From positions 4,030,001 through 4,094,000 of the forward strand of contig NZ_CP034661.1 of assembly GCF_003971235.1 (NCBI RefSeq): 64,000 nt of DNA, written 5' to 3'. The notes below the pieces were generated by a model. That model saw only the letters and a list, made by a program, of their open reading frames with translations. It was not told the DNA's origin and did not search any database. Origin of the DNA: Chryseobacterium aureum (GTDB taxonomy: Bacteria; Bacteroidota; Bacteroidia; Flavobacteriales; Weeksellaceae). Shown in pieces: positions 51,001 to 59,430 of the stretch (positions are counted from its first letter, which is position 1; every line of letters begins with the position of its first letter). The translations under genes and the position numbers were made by a program.

Positions 51001-51052
51001 GGCGTTCCTGATAAGAGTAAAGTCCTTCGATAGTTAATTGAACAGGGATCAT
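48017..51052 (-). CDS. sbcC: SbcC/Rad50-type ATPase subunit of the SbcCD nuclease
   Basis: This 1011-residue protein is the ATPase of SbcCD, which clears hairpins and DNA ends. Walker A FGAVGSGKSSVLEAIS lies near residue 34-49. Two long coiled coils flank the zinc hook CPLCGSQEHPH near 499-505. The C-terminal ATPase half has the signature TLSGGQAFQVSLSLALALAESVQ and Walker B FFFIDEGFGTQD. It starts 3 bases after the sbcD stop, so the two are cotranscribed. Length and order are normal. Confidence 0.96.
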   Translation of the reverse strand: MIPVQLTIEGLYSYQERQTIDFRNLTEAGLFGIFGAVGSGKSSVLEAISFALYGETERLNMRDKRAYNMMNLKSNSSYIEFDFVNYENKLFRATRDFKRNSKKFEEVKPNAVTFYEHINGKWVPLDHSNAEAIIGLSYANFKRTIIIPQGQFKEFLELGAAERTNMMKEIFNLQKFDLQNNVSTLNVKNRSELDQLEGQLKGFEEINEEKIKLQKEQLAEEQKLLSESNEKLEKVSQTYQQLKNLKSDFDSLQQNKEKFSKLSEEKPQMDALEAQAELYDRTFRLFNPLIIEKNKLSKEISDKRNEKEQQIKSWQETEKAFTIIKEQLTSLEPKFKALEQSRIQENDLNLIIQVLKFSEEIKVLNERTQKGSEKVKEVDLNKEKIQKKIDELSTQIKILKEQKLDSALLSEVGHWFIQQKNLKKSLQEQTEKIEKHQKQIGEIAEQLKPFVYIENYKEDFRIIKETLETKKKELSQKLDHLKIQKELSRFASELHDGENCPLCGSQEHPHIVEFHDVNAELQEIQEKITSLEQEITALQRKEAEIDKILDRKKIFEEQLLSEQKITAQIQKSIEDHIQKFNWKTFSPDQEEEFEKKRSYSFTLEKKIEETERNIALERDNLERETKTLEKYKSALEAFRMEEVSKQEQINISRSGLKILDWNLYIQKEKAEIEETYQTLVKSNKETEENYQNALEQEKILSPKLAEQKAIVSQSEKQITELEKEISDNEGAMAKALADQNFSEFKEVENILLQEINVELVRAKIQNFKVEFEALKKFIKELELKLKGLSFDNEQFSLAEQEFLKAQVEQKKISDSVVTKIAEIDRLEKEFVKKETLLKELAKLQKRSENLKIMINLFKGAGFVQYVSSIYLRQLCDHANVRFHRMTRNQLSLQLNENNDFEIIDYLNEGKSRSVKTLSGGQAFQVSLSLALALAESVQSNAQADKNFFFIDEGFGTQDTESVNIVFETLTSLMKENRIVGIISHVEELKEKIPTALNIIKDEERGSLIEII

Positions 51053-51055
51053 GGC

Positions 51056-52261
51056 TTATGCATTTAAAATTTCGTTAAACAAATTCATCAGTTCTTCATT
51101 GGCTTCCTGCCCGCCGTTTTTAGATTTAAAATAATCTTTGAATAAAACATCAATATCCTGGCTCAAATTAATTTCACGGGTTTGATTCTCACCTAATTCA
51201 AGATTTCTGATTTTGGGAATAAGATGAACAATTCCGTTATGAGACTGATAAATCAACCTTCTTTCGTCAGCTGTTAAGAAAGTTTCGCTTTCCAGTGTAA
51301 GTTCAATAAATGTATTTGGATTTTCTCTCATCCATTGAACGGCGTCATCAATGGAAGTAAATGTTTTTCTGACTAAAGCTCTTCCACTGGCCAATGCTTT
51401 TTTCTCATAGGAAACCACTTTTCCCGGTGCTGCATCAATAATGGAAACATATTTTGTCTGCCCGGCTTCACTGAAACTGTAACATAGGGGAGAAGACGAG
51501 TAAATAACGGGTTTTTCCTTCGTTCCAATATTTTGAAAAGCATGAAGGTGGCCCAATGCTGTATACTGAATCTGTTCCGGAATACTGTCCGAAAAAATAA
51601 GATCTGCATTCCCGATTTTAATAGGTTTTTCTCCTTCGGGTTCTTCCAGAATTTCCGCTCCTCTTTTATTCATATATAAATGAGCCGTCAGAAGATTCAC
51701 TCCGGAATTGTCACAAAACTGATCCGCAAGGTTTTTCCAGTTCTGGGAAAGCACTTTATTGATTTCCTCCTCTTTATTTTCTCCAAAATATTCTTTTAAG
51801 CGGATCTCATTGGCGAAAGGAGTGTGAAGAACTCGTACCGGAAAATCTATTCCTTCAATTTTAAGTTCAATAAAACCTTCTTTTGAGTGGGTAATGCTGA
51901 AATGTTCTGTTCCAAAAGGAGTGATCTCGGCTTTAGGGTGACCTATCAAAATAATTCCGCATTCCCTTGCCAGAGGGTCAGGAGCATTAATTAAGCTGGG
52001 AGAATCATGATTGCCGGAAATAGCAATGACCGGACGTTTCCCATTCAGTGATAAACGTTTTAAGGTTTTATAAAAAAGTTCAGCAGCCTCTACACCTGGA
52101 TTGAAATTATCAAAAAGATCTCCGGCAATTAAAACTAAATCAACGTTTTGTTCATCGGCAATCTGAACAATTTCATTCATCACCAGAACCTGTTCTTCCA
52201 GTCTTGAAAAACGGTCCAGGCGTTTACCCAAATGCCAGTCGGCTGTATGCAGAATTTTCAT
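51056..52261 (-). CDS. sbcD: SbcD/Mre11-type exonuclease subunit
   Basis: This 401-residue protein is the manganese-dependent nuclease partner of SbcC. The five phosphodiesterase motifs are visible: HTADWHLGKRLDR, AGDLFDNF, SGNHDSPSL, LLTAHLYMNKRG and LGHLHAFQ. The C-terminal part (residues about 290-401) is the capping domain and SbcC-binding region. It starts at ATG 48 bases after a small basic open frame on the same strand, which may be the first gene of the operon. Confidence 0.96.
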   Translation of the reverse strand: MKILHTADWHLGKRLDRFSRLEEQVLVMNEIVQIADEQNVDLVLIAGDLFDNFNPGVEAAELFYKTLKRLSLNGKRPVIAISGNHDSPSLINAPDPLARECGIILIGHPKAEITPFGTEHFSITHSKEGFIELKIEGIDFPVRVLHTPFANEIRLKEYFGENKEEEINKVLSQNWKNLADQFCDNSGVNLLTAHLYMNKRGAEILEEPEGEKPIKIGNADLIFSDSIPEQIQYTALGHLHAFQNIGTKEKPVIYSSSPLCYSFSEAGQTKYVSIIDAAPGKVVSYEKKALASGRALVRKTFTSIDDAVQWMRENPNTFIELTLESETFLTADERRLIYQSHNGIVHLIPKIRNLELGENQTREINLSQDIDVLFKDYFKSKNGGQEANEELMNLFNEILNA

Positions 52262-52308
52262 AAAAAGTTGATCTTTGTTTACAGTAAATAGATAAAATTA
52301 CAACGGAT
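52262..52308. other. Short gap between sbcD and the small basic gene
   Basis: No feature is visible in this 47-base AT-rich stretch. It separates the small gene's stop from the sbcD start. Confidence 0.4.
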
Positions 52309-52461
52309 TTATCGCTCATTATCAGTTTCCTTTGCTTTAAAATCCTCTAAAATTTGTTTTAAGCGTGCTTTTCTTTCTACCTCGGCATTTTGTATTTTCC
52401 GTTTTTTCTGATCAATCTTCTTTTTATTTTTTTTTCTGTTTGCATCATTATTTTTACTCAT
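52309..52461 (-). CDS. Small basic protein of 50 residues, unknown function
   Basis: An ATG at 52461 opens a 50-codon frame ending in TAA at 52309-52311. The product is mostly Lys, Arg, Asn, Gln and Glu, with the segment KIDQKKRKIQNAEVERKARL and an end FKAKETDNER. It is probably a helical basic protein. It lies 48 bases upstream of sbcD on the same strand. Frame and charge pattern look coding, but I recognise no family, so confidence is moderate. Confidence 0.5.
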   Translation of the reverse strand: MSKNNDANRKKNKKKIDQKKRKIQNAEVERKARLKQILEDFKAKETDNER

Positions 52462-52564
52462 ATTTATCGGTAAGAAATAGCTTCCTCAAAAATAAGAAAC
52501 AAAAAGGAAGAAGGGGGGAGGATTTCCATATAAACTTATAATAAATTAATTTAGCAAAAAAAAG

Positions 52565-52813
52565 ATGGAACAACAGTCCAAAGATCCTCTGCATGGAAAA
52601 AGGCTGGATGCTATTCTTGAAGAGCTGGTAGAATACTACGAAGGTTTTGAAAGACTAGGCGAACAGATCAATATAAAATGCTTTACTGATAACCCAAGCA
52701 TAAGTTCTTCTCTGAAGTTTCTGCGGAAAACACCGTGGGCAAGAACAAAAGTAGAGAGCCTGTATCTGTTTATGCTGAGACAGAAAAAAAGAGAAGAAGG
52801 CAGACAAAAATAG
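52565..52813 (+). CDS. VF530 family protein (DNA-binding-like)
   Basis: This 82-residue protein has the family pattern KDPLHGKRLDAILEELVEYY, GERINIRCFT-like (here GEQINIKCFTDNP), SISSSLKFLRKTPWARTKVE and YLFMLRQKK. VF530/DUF2132 proteins are small and all-helical. One is reported to have a DNA-binding-like fold, but the function is unproven. It diverges from the small basic gene near sbcD, and the Lys/Arg-rich tail is typical. Confidence 0.88.
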   Translation: MEQQSKDPLHGKRLDAILEELVEYYEGFERLGEQINIKCFTDNPSISSSLKFLRKTPWARTKVESLYLFMLRQKKREEGRQK

Positions 52814-52989
52814 AGACTTTAAGTGGAGTGATAAAGGAACTTAAGATACAGCAAAGAAGATCTGTTTTTCTCTATGCCTTTCATAACTTCCTTCTTCCAT
52901 TCCACCGCTTTCAGGCTCATTGAATCATTTCAAAAATAGTATATTTGTACCATTAATCGTGAAACAAAATCACGAAAAAAAGAAAAAAT

Positions 52990-53490
52990 ATGACAATTGA
53001 AAACAATCACGTTGTAGCTGTAAAGTATATACTTCACACTATCGAACCAGATGGAAGTAAGATTCTTGTAGAAGAAACAACAACAGAAAATCCGCTTACA
53101 TTTTTGTATGGTGTGGGAATGATGATTCCTAAATTTGAACAGAATATCCTTGGTTTGAAAGCTGGAGATAAAGCTGCTTTTACGATTCAGCCAGAAGAAG
53201 CTTATGGTGAAAGACAGCCGGATGCTATCGCTCAATTACCAGTGGAAATGTTCAACGAATCAGGTCTTCCGCCTGTAGGAGCTATTTTACCGCTATCTGA
53301 CAACCAGGGGAATAATTTCCAGGCTTTTGTAGTAGAAATTACTCCGGAAGTGGTAGTAGCAGATCTTAACCATCCTATGGCGGGTAAAGTGTTAGATTTC
53401 CAGGTGGAAGTGCTGAATACCCGTCCGGCAACAGAAGAAGAATTGGCACATGGCCACGCTCACGGAATTGACGGAAACGAATCTCACTAA
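52990..53490 (+). CDS. FKBP-type peptidyl-prolyl isomerase, SlyD-like
   Basis: This 166-residue cytoplasmic folding helper has an FKBP domain interrupted by an insert-in-flap, as in SlyD. Visible are NPLTFLYGVGMMIPKFEQNI, LKAGDKAAFTIQPEEAYGE, and the flap part around 85-125. The C-terminus GHAHGIDGNESH is His-rich and could bind a metal. Its promoter probably includes TATATTTG at 52940-52947 with TTG at 52920-52922 (17 bases apart). A terminator follows. Confidence 0.93.
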   Translation: MTIENNHVVAVKYILHTIEPDGSKILVEETTTENPLTFLYGVGMMIPKFEQNILGLKAGDKAAFTIQPEEAYGERQPDAIAQLPVEMFNESGLPPVGAILPLSDNQGNNFQAFVVEITPEVVVADLNHPMAGKVLDFQVEVLNTRPATEEELAHGHAHGIDGNESH

Positions 53491-53539
53491 AAAATACAAA
53501 AAATGTCCGGTTATTTCGGATATTTTTTAGAGATAAAAA

Positions 53540-53573
53540 ATGAGCCGCAGATAATTCTGTGACTCATTTTTAT
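53540..53573 (+). terminator. Intrinsic terminator after the FKBP gene
   Basis: AAATGAGCCGCAGA pairs with TCTGTGACTCATTT around a short loop and is followed by a T-run. Confidence 0.75.
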
Positions 53574-53606
53574 TTATAAGGCTATAATAGGTATTGAATG
53601 CCTGGC

Positions 53607-53660
53607 ATTCCCCCCTTCCGGAGGGGTGGCGAAAATTCAAAGAATTTTTGATGGGGTGGT
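53607..53660. repeat. 54-bp dispersed repeat, copy 2
   Basis: It matches the unit at 41070-41123 in the same orientation, with a few changes: CCCCTTCCGGAGGGG, then GGCGAAAATTCAAAGAATTT and GGGGTGGT. Confidence 0.7.
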
Positions 53661-53689
53661 TCTATACGTAAAGCATTACTCTATAATTA

Positions 53690-54067
53690 TTAATCCAAAA
53701 ACTCCCCTGAAACATAATACCAGCGCTCATGCATTTTCTGAAAAACAGAAAACTCATGATGAATCTGCTGGTGACCATCCTGATCGGTATAATAAGCCTT
53801 AAATTCCACATGATTTAAAGCCGGAGTTCGGATAATTTCCAGTTTTGTCCATTGGTTAATTTCTCCCCATTCCTGAAGCTCTTTCTTGCTGTGGAATTTT
53901 CTTTTTCCGGGAAGAGTTGTCTCCATCAGGTATTCACCATTCGGAATGGCAAAAGCAGAAAATCGGGAACGCATTAGTGCTTCAGCGGTAGGAGCATGGT
54001 TTTCTCCGGTATGATAAGGCTTACAGCATTCTTCGTAGGGTTTTCCTGAACAGCATGGACAGTCCAT
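53690..54067 (-). CDS. YchJ family protein with SEC-C zinc motif
   Basis: This 125-residue protein begins with CPCCSGKPYEECCKPYH, a Cys-rich zinc-binding motif of the SEC-C type, followed by the YchJ core (PTAEALMRSRFSAFAIPNGEYL) and the late segment HHEFSVFQKMHERWYYV. The zinc motif and length agree with YchJ. The function is unknown in the family. It is a single gene facing left, downstream of the repeat at 53607. Confidence 0.92.
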   Translation of the reverse strand: MDCPCCSGKPYEECCKPYHTGENHAPTAEALMRSRFSAFAIPNGEYLMETTLPGKRKFHSKKELQEWGEINQWTKLEIIRTPALNHVEFKAYYTDQDGHQQIHHEFSVFQKMHERWYYVSGEFLD

Positions 54068-54181
54068 ATATGGTATTTTAAATTTTGAATTGCAAAAATA
54101 ATGAATCTCATTAGAAACGGCCTTCTGTATATTTGAATTTTATAATGGCATTAATATGCTGAATGATAATATCTTCAATAG

Positions 54182-54236
54182 GAACGGGCTTTAGCCCGTT
54201 CAAAATAAACAAACAAAATCCATCGGCTTCAGCCGA
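54182..54236. repeat. Pair of perfect palindromes (REP-like)
   Basis: GAACGGGCTTTAGCCCGTTC at 54182-54201 and TCGGCTTCAGCCGA at 54223-54236 lie between YchJ and the M3 peptidase. Neither has a T-run. They resemble short intergenic repeats common in this group. Confidence 0.55.
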
Positions 54237-54270
54237 AACATAGAAAATTTTATTTATCACAAATAGGTAT

Positions 54271-54304
54271 AAAAAAAGAAGCACTCTAATTAAAGAATGC
54301 TTCC
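54271..54304 (-). terminator. Minus-strand terminator after the M3 peptidase
   Basis: GAAGCATTCT pairs with AGAGTGCTTC and is followed on the minus strand by TTTTTTTATA. Confidence 0.8.
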
Positions 54305-54311
54305 TGTTGAT

Positions 54312-56453
54312 TTATTTTATAAACCCTCTGTTTCTTAACAAAGGTTTGATATCCGGATCATGTCCCGTAAAATCTCTGAATGCCTGATTCAGGTCCACAG
54401 AATTTCCTACAGAAAGAATATATTTTCTGAAACGGTCACCATTTTCTCTGGTTAACCCTCCGTTTTTACTGATCCATTCCCATGCATCATTATCCAATGT
54501 TTCAGACCATAAATAAGCGTAGTATCCTGCAGAATATCCACCGCCCCAGATGTGGGCAAAGTATGGAGTGTGGTATCTTGGAGGTACCGTTGCCAGATTG
54601 AATCCATGGCTGGCTAAAGACTGCTTCTCAAAATCCAGAACCGGAATAAACTGACTCTCATTGCTTACGGTATGCCAATCCATATCAAGTTCAGCAGCAG
54701 ACACCAGTTCAGTAGTCATGTAACCCTGATTAAAAGTGGATGCTTTCTTAATTTTATCTACCAAAGCCTGAGGAATAGGCTGTTTTGTTTCATAATGTAC
54801 AGCATAATTCTTCAGAACTACAGGATCCAAAGCCCAGTGCTCGTTGATCTGAGATGGGAATTCCACAAAGTCTCTCGGTACATTTGTTCCTGAAAGTGAA
54901 GGGTATTTCTGGCTGGCAAACATCCCGTGAATAGAGTGTCCAAACTCATGGAAGATAGTGGAAACATCATCATAACTGATTAGTGAAGGCTTTCCCGGAG
55001 CCGGTTTCTGATAATTGTAGCAGTTGACGATGACAGGTTTTGTCCCTAATAAATAAGACTGCTCAACAAAATTACTCATCCATGCTCCACCATTTTTAGA
55101 ATCTCTGGTATAGAAATCCAGATAGTAGATGGCGATAGATTTTCCGTCATGATCGAAAACCTCATACGTTACAACATCCGGATGGTAAACAGGAAGATCT
55201 GTTCTCTTTTTGAACGTCAGTCCATAGAATTTTTCAGCCGCGAAGAAAACTCCTTTTTCCAGAACGGTTGTAATTTCAAAGTAAGGCTTTATCTGGCTCT
55301 CGTCAAGATCGAATTTAGCTTTTCTTACCTGCTCGGCATAGAAATTCCAGTCCCATGGCTCTACTTTGAAGCCTCCTTTTTGCTGGTCAATAAGATCCTG
55401 AATATCTTTTGCCTCACGTCTGGCAGTCTCTACAGCCGGATTAGCAATCTGGTTCATCAGTTTAGTAGCAGCTTCAGGTGTTTTTGCCATCTGATCCTGG
55501 AGTTTCCATTCAGCAAAGTTTTTCTTGCCTAAAATCTGCGCTTTCTTCAGTCTTAGTTTAGCAAGTTGCTCAATGGTTGATCTTGTATCATTGGCATCTC
55601 CTTTTTCAGCTCTGGTCCATGAAGCTTTGAACAGCTTTTCTCTGGTGGCTCTGTTTTTTAAATTTTGAAGAAGAGGCTGTTGTGTCGTGTTTTGTAAGGC
55701 CAGAAGATATTTTCCCGGTTGTCCGGCCGTCTTAGCATCAGAAGCTGCTGCTGCAATCTCATCTGCAGAAAGTCCGTCCAGTTCCTTTGCATCAGAGAAA
55801 AATACACCTCCCTGCTTTCTTGCTTCCAGTAATTTATTAGAATATTGGGTAGAAAGAGATGCTAACTCCTGATTGATCTGCTTTAGTTTTTCTTTATCAG
55901 CCGCGGAAAGGTTAGCTCCGGCAATTTCAAAATTCTGCTTATAATATTGTAAAAGTCTTTTGCTTTCAGAATCAAGACCGTCTTCCCTGATGGATTGTAT
56001 TCTTTTATAAAGATTTTCATTCAGGTACAGTTTATCAGAATGAGCAGCAAATATAGGAGCATATTCTTCATCCAAAGCCTGTAAGGTAGGATTGGTATTT
56101 GCACCGGTAAGGTTAGAAAAAACAATTTGAGCTCTTCTTAATACTTCACCGCTTTTTTCCAATGCAACGATGGTATTTTCAAATGTAGGAGCAGCAGGAT
56201 TATTGGCAATTTTTATGATTTCGGCTTCGTGCTGTTTTAAACCAAAGTCGAAGGCAGGTTTGAAGTGTTCGTTTTTGATTTTGTCAAACTCAGGAGCTTC
56301 GTACTGAAGCTTGCTTTTCTTCATAAACGGATTTGAAGATAAAGAGGGATCAGGTGCAGGAAGCTCCTGTTGAATATCGGTCTGTTTCATTGTAGTACAA
56401 GATTGATTGAACGCCAAGGCAGAAATTAATAATACCGATGAAATATTCTTCAT
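54312..56453 (-). CDS. dcp: M3 family peptidyl-dipeptidase (Dcp-like) lipoprotein
   Basis: This 713-residue protein has a lipoprotein signal (SSVLLISALAFNQSCTTMKQ, lipobox Cys near 19). The Dcp opening NPFMKKSKLQYEAPEFDKIK and NNPAAPTFENTIVALEKSGE match the family, and the zinc motif FHEFGHSIHGMF lies near residue 500. It removes dipeptides from the C-terminus of peptides in the periplasm or at the membrane. Length and motif order fit. It is monocistronic with its own terminator. Confidence 0.95.
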   Translation of the reverse strand: MKNISSVLLISALAFNQSCTTMKQTDIQQELPAPDPSLSSNPFMKKSKLQYEAPEFDKIKNEHFKPAFDFGLKQHEAEIIKIANNPAAPTFENTIVALEKSGEVLRRAQIVFSNLTGANTNPTLQALDEEYAPIFAAHSDKLYLNENLYKRIQSIREDGLDSESKRLLQYYKQNFEIAGANLSAADKEKLKQINQELASLSTQYSNKLLEARKQGGVFFSDAKELDGLSADEIAAAASDAKTAGQPGKYLLALQNTTQQPLLQNLKNRATREKLFKASWTRAEKGDANDTRSTIEQLAKLRLKKAQILGKKNFAEWKLQDQMAKTPEAATKLMNQIANPAVETARREAKDIQDLIDQQKGGFKVEPWDWNFYAEQVRKAKFDLDESQIKPYFEITTVLEKGVFFAAEKFYGLTFKKRTDLPVYHPDVVTYEVFDHDGKSIAIYYLDFYTRDSKNGGAWMSNFVEQSYLLGTKPVIVNCYNYQKPAPGKPSLISYDDVSTIFHEFGHSIHGMFASQKYPSLSGTNVPRDFVEFPSQINEHWALDPVVLKNYAVHYETKQPIPQALVDKIKKASTFNQGYMTTELVSAAELDMDWHTVSNESQFIPVLDFEKQSLASHGFNLATVPPRYHTPYFAHIWGGGYSAGYYAYLWSETLDNDAWEWISKNGGLTRENGDRFRKYILSVGNSVDLNQAFRDFTGHDPDIKPLLRNRGFIK

Positions 56454-56708
56454 AAATAGAGTTGTTATTAAAGCATAAAGATATTAAAAACTTGTATCAT
56501 AAAATCTATTTTCGGAGACGTATTTACTGAAATGATATGCTGTATGTTTTACAGTTACTAAGTTAAGTCTTTTAGATACAGAAAGGTATTGTAAAAAATC
56601 AGTACGGCAGGCTCTTGCAGTATTTTTAAATGTAATGTAATATTTTTTATAAATTAGTTGTTATTTAATTAAAGAAATAAACAAAAATAATTAACAAAAG
56701 AAATAAGC

Positions 56709-57536
56709 ATGAAAACAAGTACTTTATTTATTTTTTCAGCCCTAGCGGCATTAGCCTCATGTAATGATAAACATGAGAACAGAAATAGAGAGGGAGACAG
56801 AGACAGAAGTAATTGGGTAGAGAAAGTGGTAAGCAAAGAAAGCGGACCGATCCAGCATAAAGAATTTAACGGAGATTTTGATGAAATTCAGGTTTCACAG
56901 GCAATTGAGGCTGAGATCATAAAATCTGATAATGAAAAAGTGGTTATCTCCGCTCCACAAAATATTATTGATGAGATTCTTGTGGATAATGATGGCGGAA
57001 GGCTTCATATTCATTATAAGCCTGGTATCAGAGTGATGAATATCAGCAAAGTAACTGCAAAAATTTACACCAAAGACTTTAAGAAACTTCTTGCTGATTC
57101 GGCAGCGAGAATTATCATAAAAGATAAATTCACTCAGGAAAAAACAGATGTGGAAGTATCAAGTGCAGGAAGTATCTCCGGGGATCTGGAGGCAAATGAT
57201 ATGGATATCAACATCAGCAGCAGCAGTAGTTTTGATGGCAAAATATGGGCCGTAAACCTTGATGTTGAATCCTCATCAGGATCCACGCTTGATATCTCAG
57301 GAAAAGCAAAAAAGGCAGATATCAGTGCTTCTTCAGGCAGCAGTGTCTCAGCTAAAGGTGTTATTGCTGATGAGGTGGAGGCAGATGCTTCCAGTGGGGC
57401 AAGTATTCATATCAGTGCTGTTTCCAGTGTGAAAGCAGGTGCTTCTTCAGGTGGAAGTGTGGATATCTCTAAAAAAGGAGAACTTAAGAATGTAAGTAAA
57501 GACGAAAGCAGCGGCGGAAGCGTAAACATCCAATAA
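56709..57536 (+). CDS. Head GIN domain (DUF2807) lipoprotein
   Basis: This 275-residue protein has a lipobox near LAALASCNDKHEN (Cys about 18), then a charged stretch (HENRNREGDRDRSNW) and repeated short beta units: FDEIQVSQAIEAEIIKSDNE, SSAGSISGDLEANDMDINIS, SSSSFDGKIWAVNLDVESSSG. The pattern of alternating Ser/Asp/Gly turns is the DUF2807 beta-helix type. It sits at a membrane facing the periplasm. The function is unknown. It is a single gene before a minus-strand antiporter. Confidence 0.88.
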   Translation: MKTSTLFIFSALAALASCNDKHENRNREGDRDRSNWVEKVVSKESGPIQHKEFNGDFDEIQVSQAIEAEIIKSDNEKVVISAPQNIIDEILVDNDGGRLHIHYKPGIRVMNISKVTAKIYTKDFKKLLADSAARIIIKDKFTQEKTDVEVSSAGSISGDLEANDMDINISSSSSFDGKIWAVNLDVESSSGSTLDISGKAKKADISASSGSSVSAKGVIADEVEADASSGASIHISAVSSVKAGASSGGSVDISKKGELKNVSKDESSGGSVNIQ

Positions 57537-57537
57537 A

Positions 57538-59427
57538 CTAATCCTGGGATTCTTCCTCATCTTCTTCATCGGCGGATGAGGATCCTTCCCAGTTTTTATT
57601 ATCAAAATTAAGATTATCGTATGCTAATAATTCCTCCTCCCGCTGGAGGATTTCTTTTGTGGTAAACAGTGTAATATCGTCATCATGTTCTTTCATCCTG
57701 GCCAGTTTTCTGACAGAAGCTTTATCTATCGCCATAAATCTTTGTCCCAGGCGTCTTGCTGCATATTTTCTCATCCCTGTTTCATGAAGAACGTCAACAG
57801 CCATATCTACTGCGGTTCCTAATGTTTCACGGTAAATATGATTAATTCCGTTGTTAAGGTAATCATACGCATCAATTCTGTTTTTTGCCCTTACAAAAAT
57901 TTTCACATCAGGATAGTGCTCACGGACAAGTTCTGCAATGAATTTATTATCATCCGGATCATCCAGGCACAAAACCAGAATTTCAGCATCTTCAATTCCG
58001 GCCGCCCTTAAAATAGGAATTCTGGTAGCATCCCCATAATATACTTTAAAACCATAGCTTCTGAGCAGCTTTACACGGTCTGAATCACGGTCCAGAACGG
58101 TAGCCGGTATTTTATTGGCTTTTAAAAGACGTCCCACTGTACTTCCAAAATGCCCAAAACCTACAATAATAATTTTCTTTTGGGAAACATTACTGTCGAG
58201 AATGTTGAAATCATGCTCTTCTTCAGGAATTTCTTTAATGAATTTCGGAGTAATAAACTTCTCGTTAATGATCAGAAGAATGGGAGTGATACACATGGTA
58301 ATGGCAGTAACGGCCATCATTTGTGCATTCATTTCAGGCCCTAAAAGATAGAGATCCGATGCATAATTGAGGAGTACAAATGCAAACTCTCCCACCTGGG
58401 AAAGAGCAAACGCATAAAAAAGACTTTGAGAAGTATCTATCCTGAAAAACTTTCCTATAGTGTATAAAACCGCAAATTTTACAGCCAGCACAGCAAAAAC
58501 GGTACTGAAAATAAATAATGGATCTTTCTGAATCACATTAAAATTGATAGTTGATCCCACACTAACGAAGAAAACGGCTAACAGCAATCCCTTGAAAGGA
58601 TCAATCTGGGCTTCCAGTTCATGACGGAATTCACTGTTGGCAAGCATTACCCCGGCAAGAAAAGCTCCCAATGCGGGAGAAAGACCAATGACCACCATTA
58701 GTTCAGAAACCCCAATAACCAGGAATAGGGAAGAAGCAGTCAGCAGTTCTGTCATCCCGGATTTGGAAACATAACGCAGAAAAGGAACAAAGACATATCT
58801 GCCCAGCAAAATAAGTAAAGTGACTCCGAAAATTACCGTTCCGGCCTGAAGCCATTCCGGAAGTTTCTGGATCAGGATCTGAATTTCGTTATCGTGATGT
58901 TTGGCTTTATAATTAGCTACAATAGGAAGTATGGCCAAAATAGGGATCACAGAAATATCCTGAAACAGCAGGGTAGAGAAGGAGGCTTCTCCGGCAGTTG
59001 TTTTCAGATTGTTTTTTTCCTGTAAAGTCTGCAGAACAATTGCTGTGGAGGAAAGAGCGAAACACATGGCAATGGTGATGGCTTTATCCAGTCTCCAGCC
59101 TACACTTATAAATATCAAGAAAAGCAGCAAAATAGTGAGTGCCATCTGAGAAAGTCCCAGCCCCATTATCTTTTTCCGCATTTCCCAGAACTTCCGGGGT
59201 TCAAGTTCTAACCCTACAAGAAATAAAAGCATGATCACCCCAAACTCACTGGCATGCATGATATCATTTACATTGTTTCCCGTAAGCTTAAGTACATAAG
59301 GTCCAATGATAATTCCTCCTAAAATATAGCCGATTACAGAACTCAACCCGAATTTTCTGGCTAATGGAACCATAATAATGGCTACCCCCAGAAAAATTAA
59401 TGTGTTCATCGCTAAGCTGGATTCCAT
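57538..59427 (-). CDS. Kef-type cation/proton antiporter (CPA2) with TrkA-N domain
   Basis: This 629-residue protein has a CPA2 membrane domain of about 12 helices (residues 1-390; LGGIIIGPYVLKLTGNN, SSTAIVLQTLQEKNNL, LSPALGAFLAGVMLANSEFRHELE). Residues about 410-530 are a TrkA-N/RCK domain, with IIVGFGHFGSTVGRLLKAN and VLDRDSDRVKLL as the NAD(H)-binding motif. It exchanges K+ (or Na+) for protons and is gated by the cytosolic domain. It starts 3 bases after the oxidoreductase gene, as in the E. coli KefC-KefF pair. The acidic tail (SADEEDEEESQD) is unusual. Ion specificity is not proven. Confidence 0.93.
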   Translation of the reverse strand: MESSLAMNTLIFLGVAIIMVPLARKFGLSSVIGYILGGIIIGPYVLKLTGNNVNDIMHASEFGVIMLLFLVGLELEPRKFWEMRKKIMGLGLSQMALTILLLFLIFISVGWRLDKAITIAMCFALSSTAIVLQTLQEKNNLKTTAGEASFSTLLFQDISVIPILAILPIVANYKAKHHDNEIQILIQKLPEWLQAGTVIFGVTLLILLGRYVFVPFLRYVSKSGMTELLTASSLFLVIGVSELMVVIGLSPALGAFLAGVMLANSEFRHELEAQIDPFKGLLLAVFFVSVGSTINFNVIQKDPLFIFSTVFAVLAVKFAVLYTIGKFFRIDTSQSLFYAFALSQVGEFAFVLLNYASDLYLLGPEMNAQMMAVTAITMCITPILLIINEKFITPKFIKEIPEEEHDFNILDSNVSQKKIIIVGFGHFGSTVGRLLKANKIPATVLDRDSDRVKLLRSYGFKVYYGDATRIPILRAAGIEDAEILVLCLDDPDDNKFIAELVREHYPDVKIFVRAKNRIDAYDYLNNGINHIYRETLGTAVDMAVDVLHETGMRKYAARRLGQRFMAIDKASVRKLARMKEHDDDITLFTTKEILQREEELLAYDNLNFDNKNWEGSSSADEEDEEESQD

Positions 59428-59430
59428 ATG

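Noticed and set aside
53505..53528. Possible terminator directly after the FKBP stop
   Set aside because: The stem is short and weak. The better hairpin is at 53540-53573.
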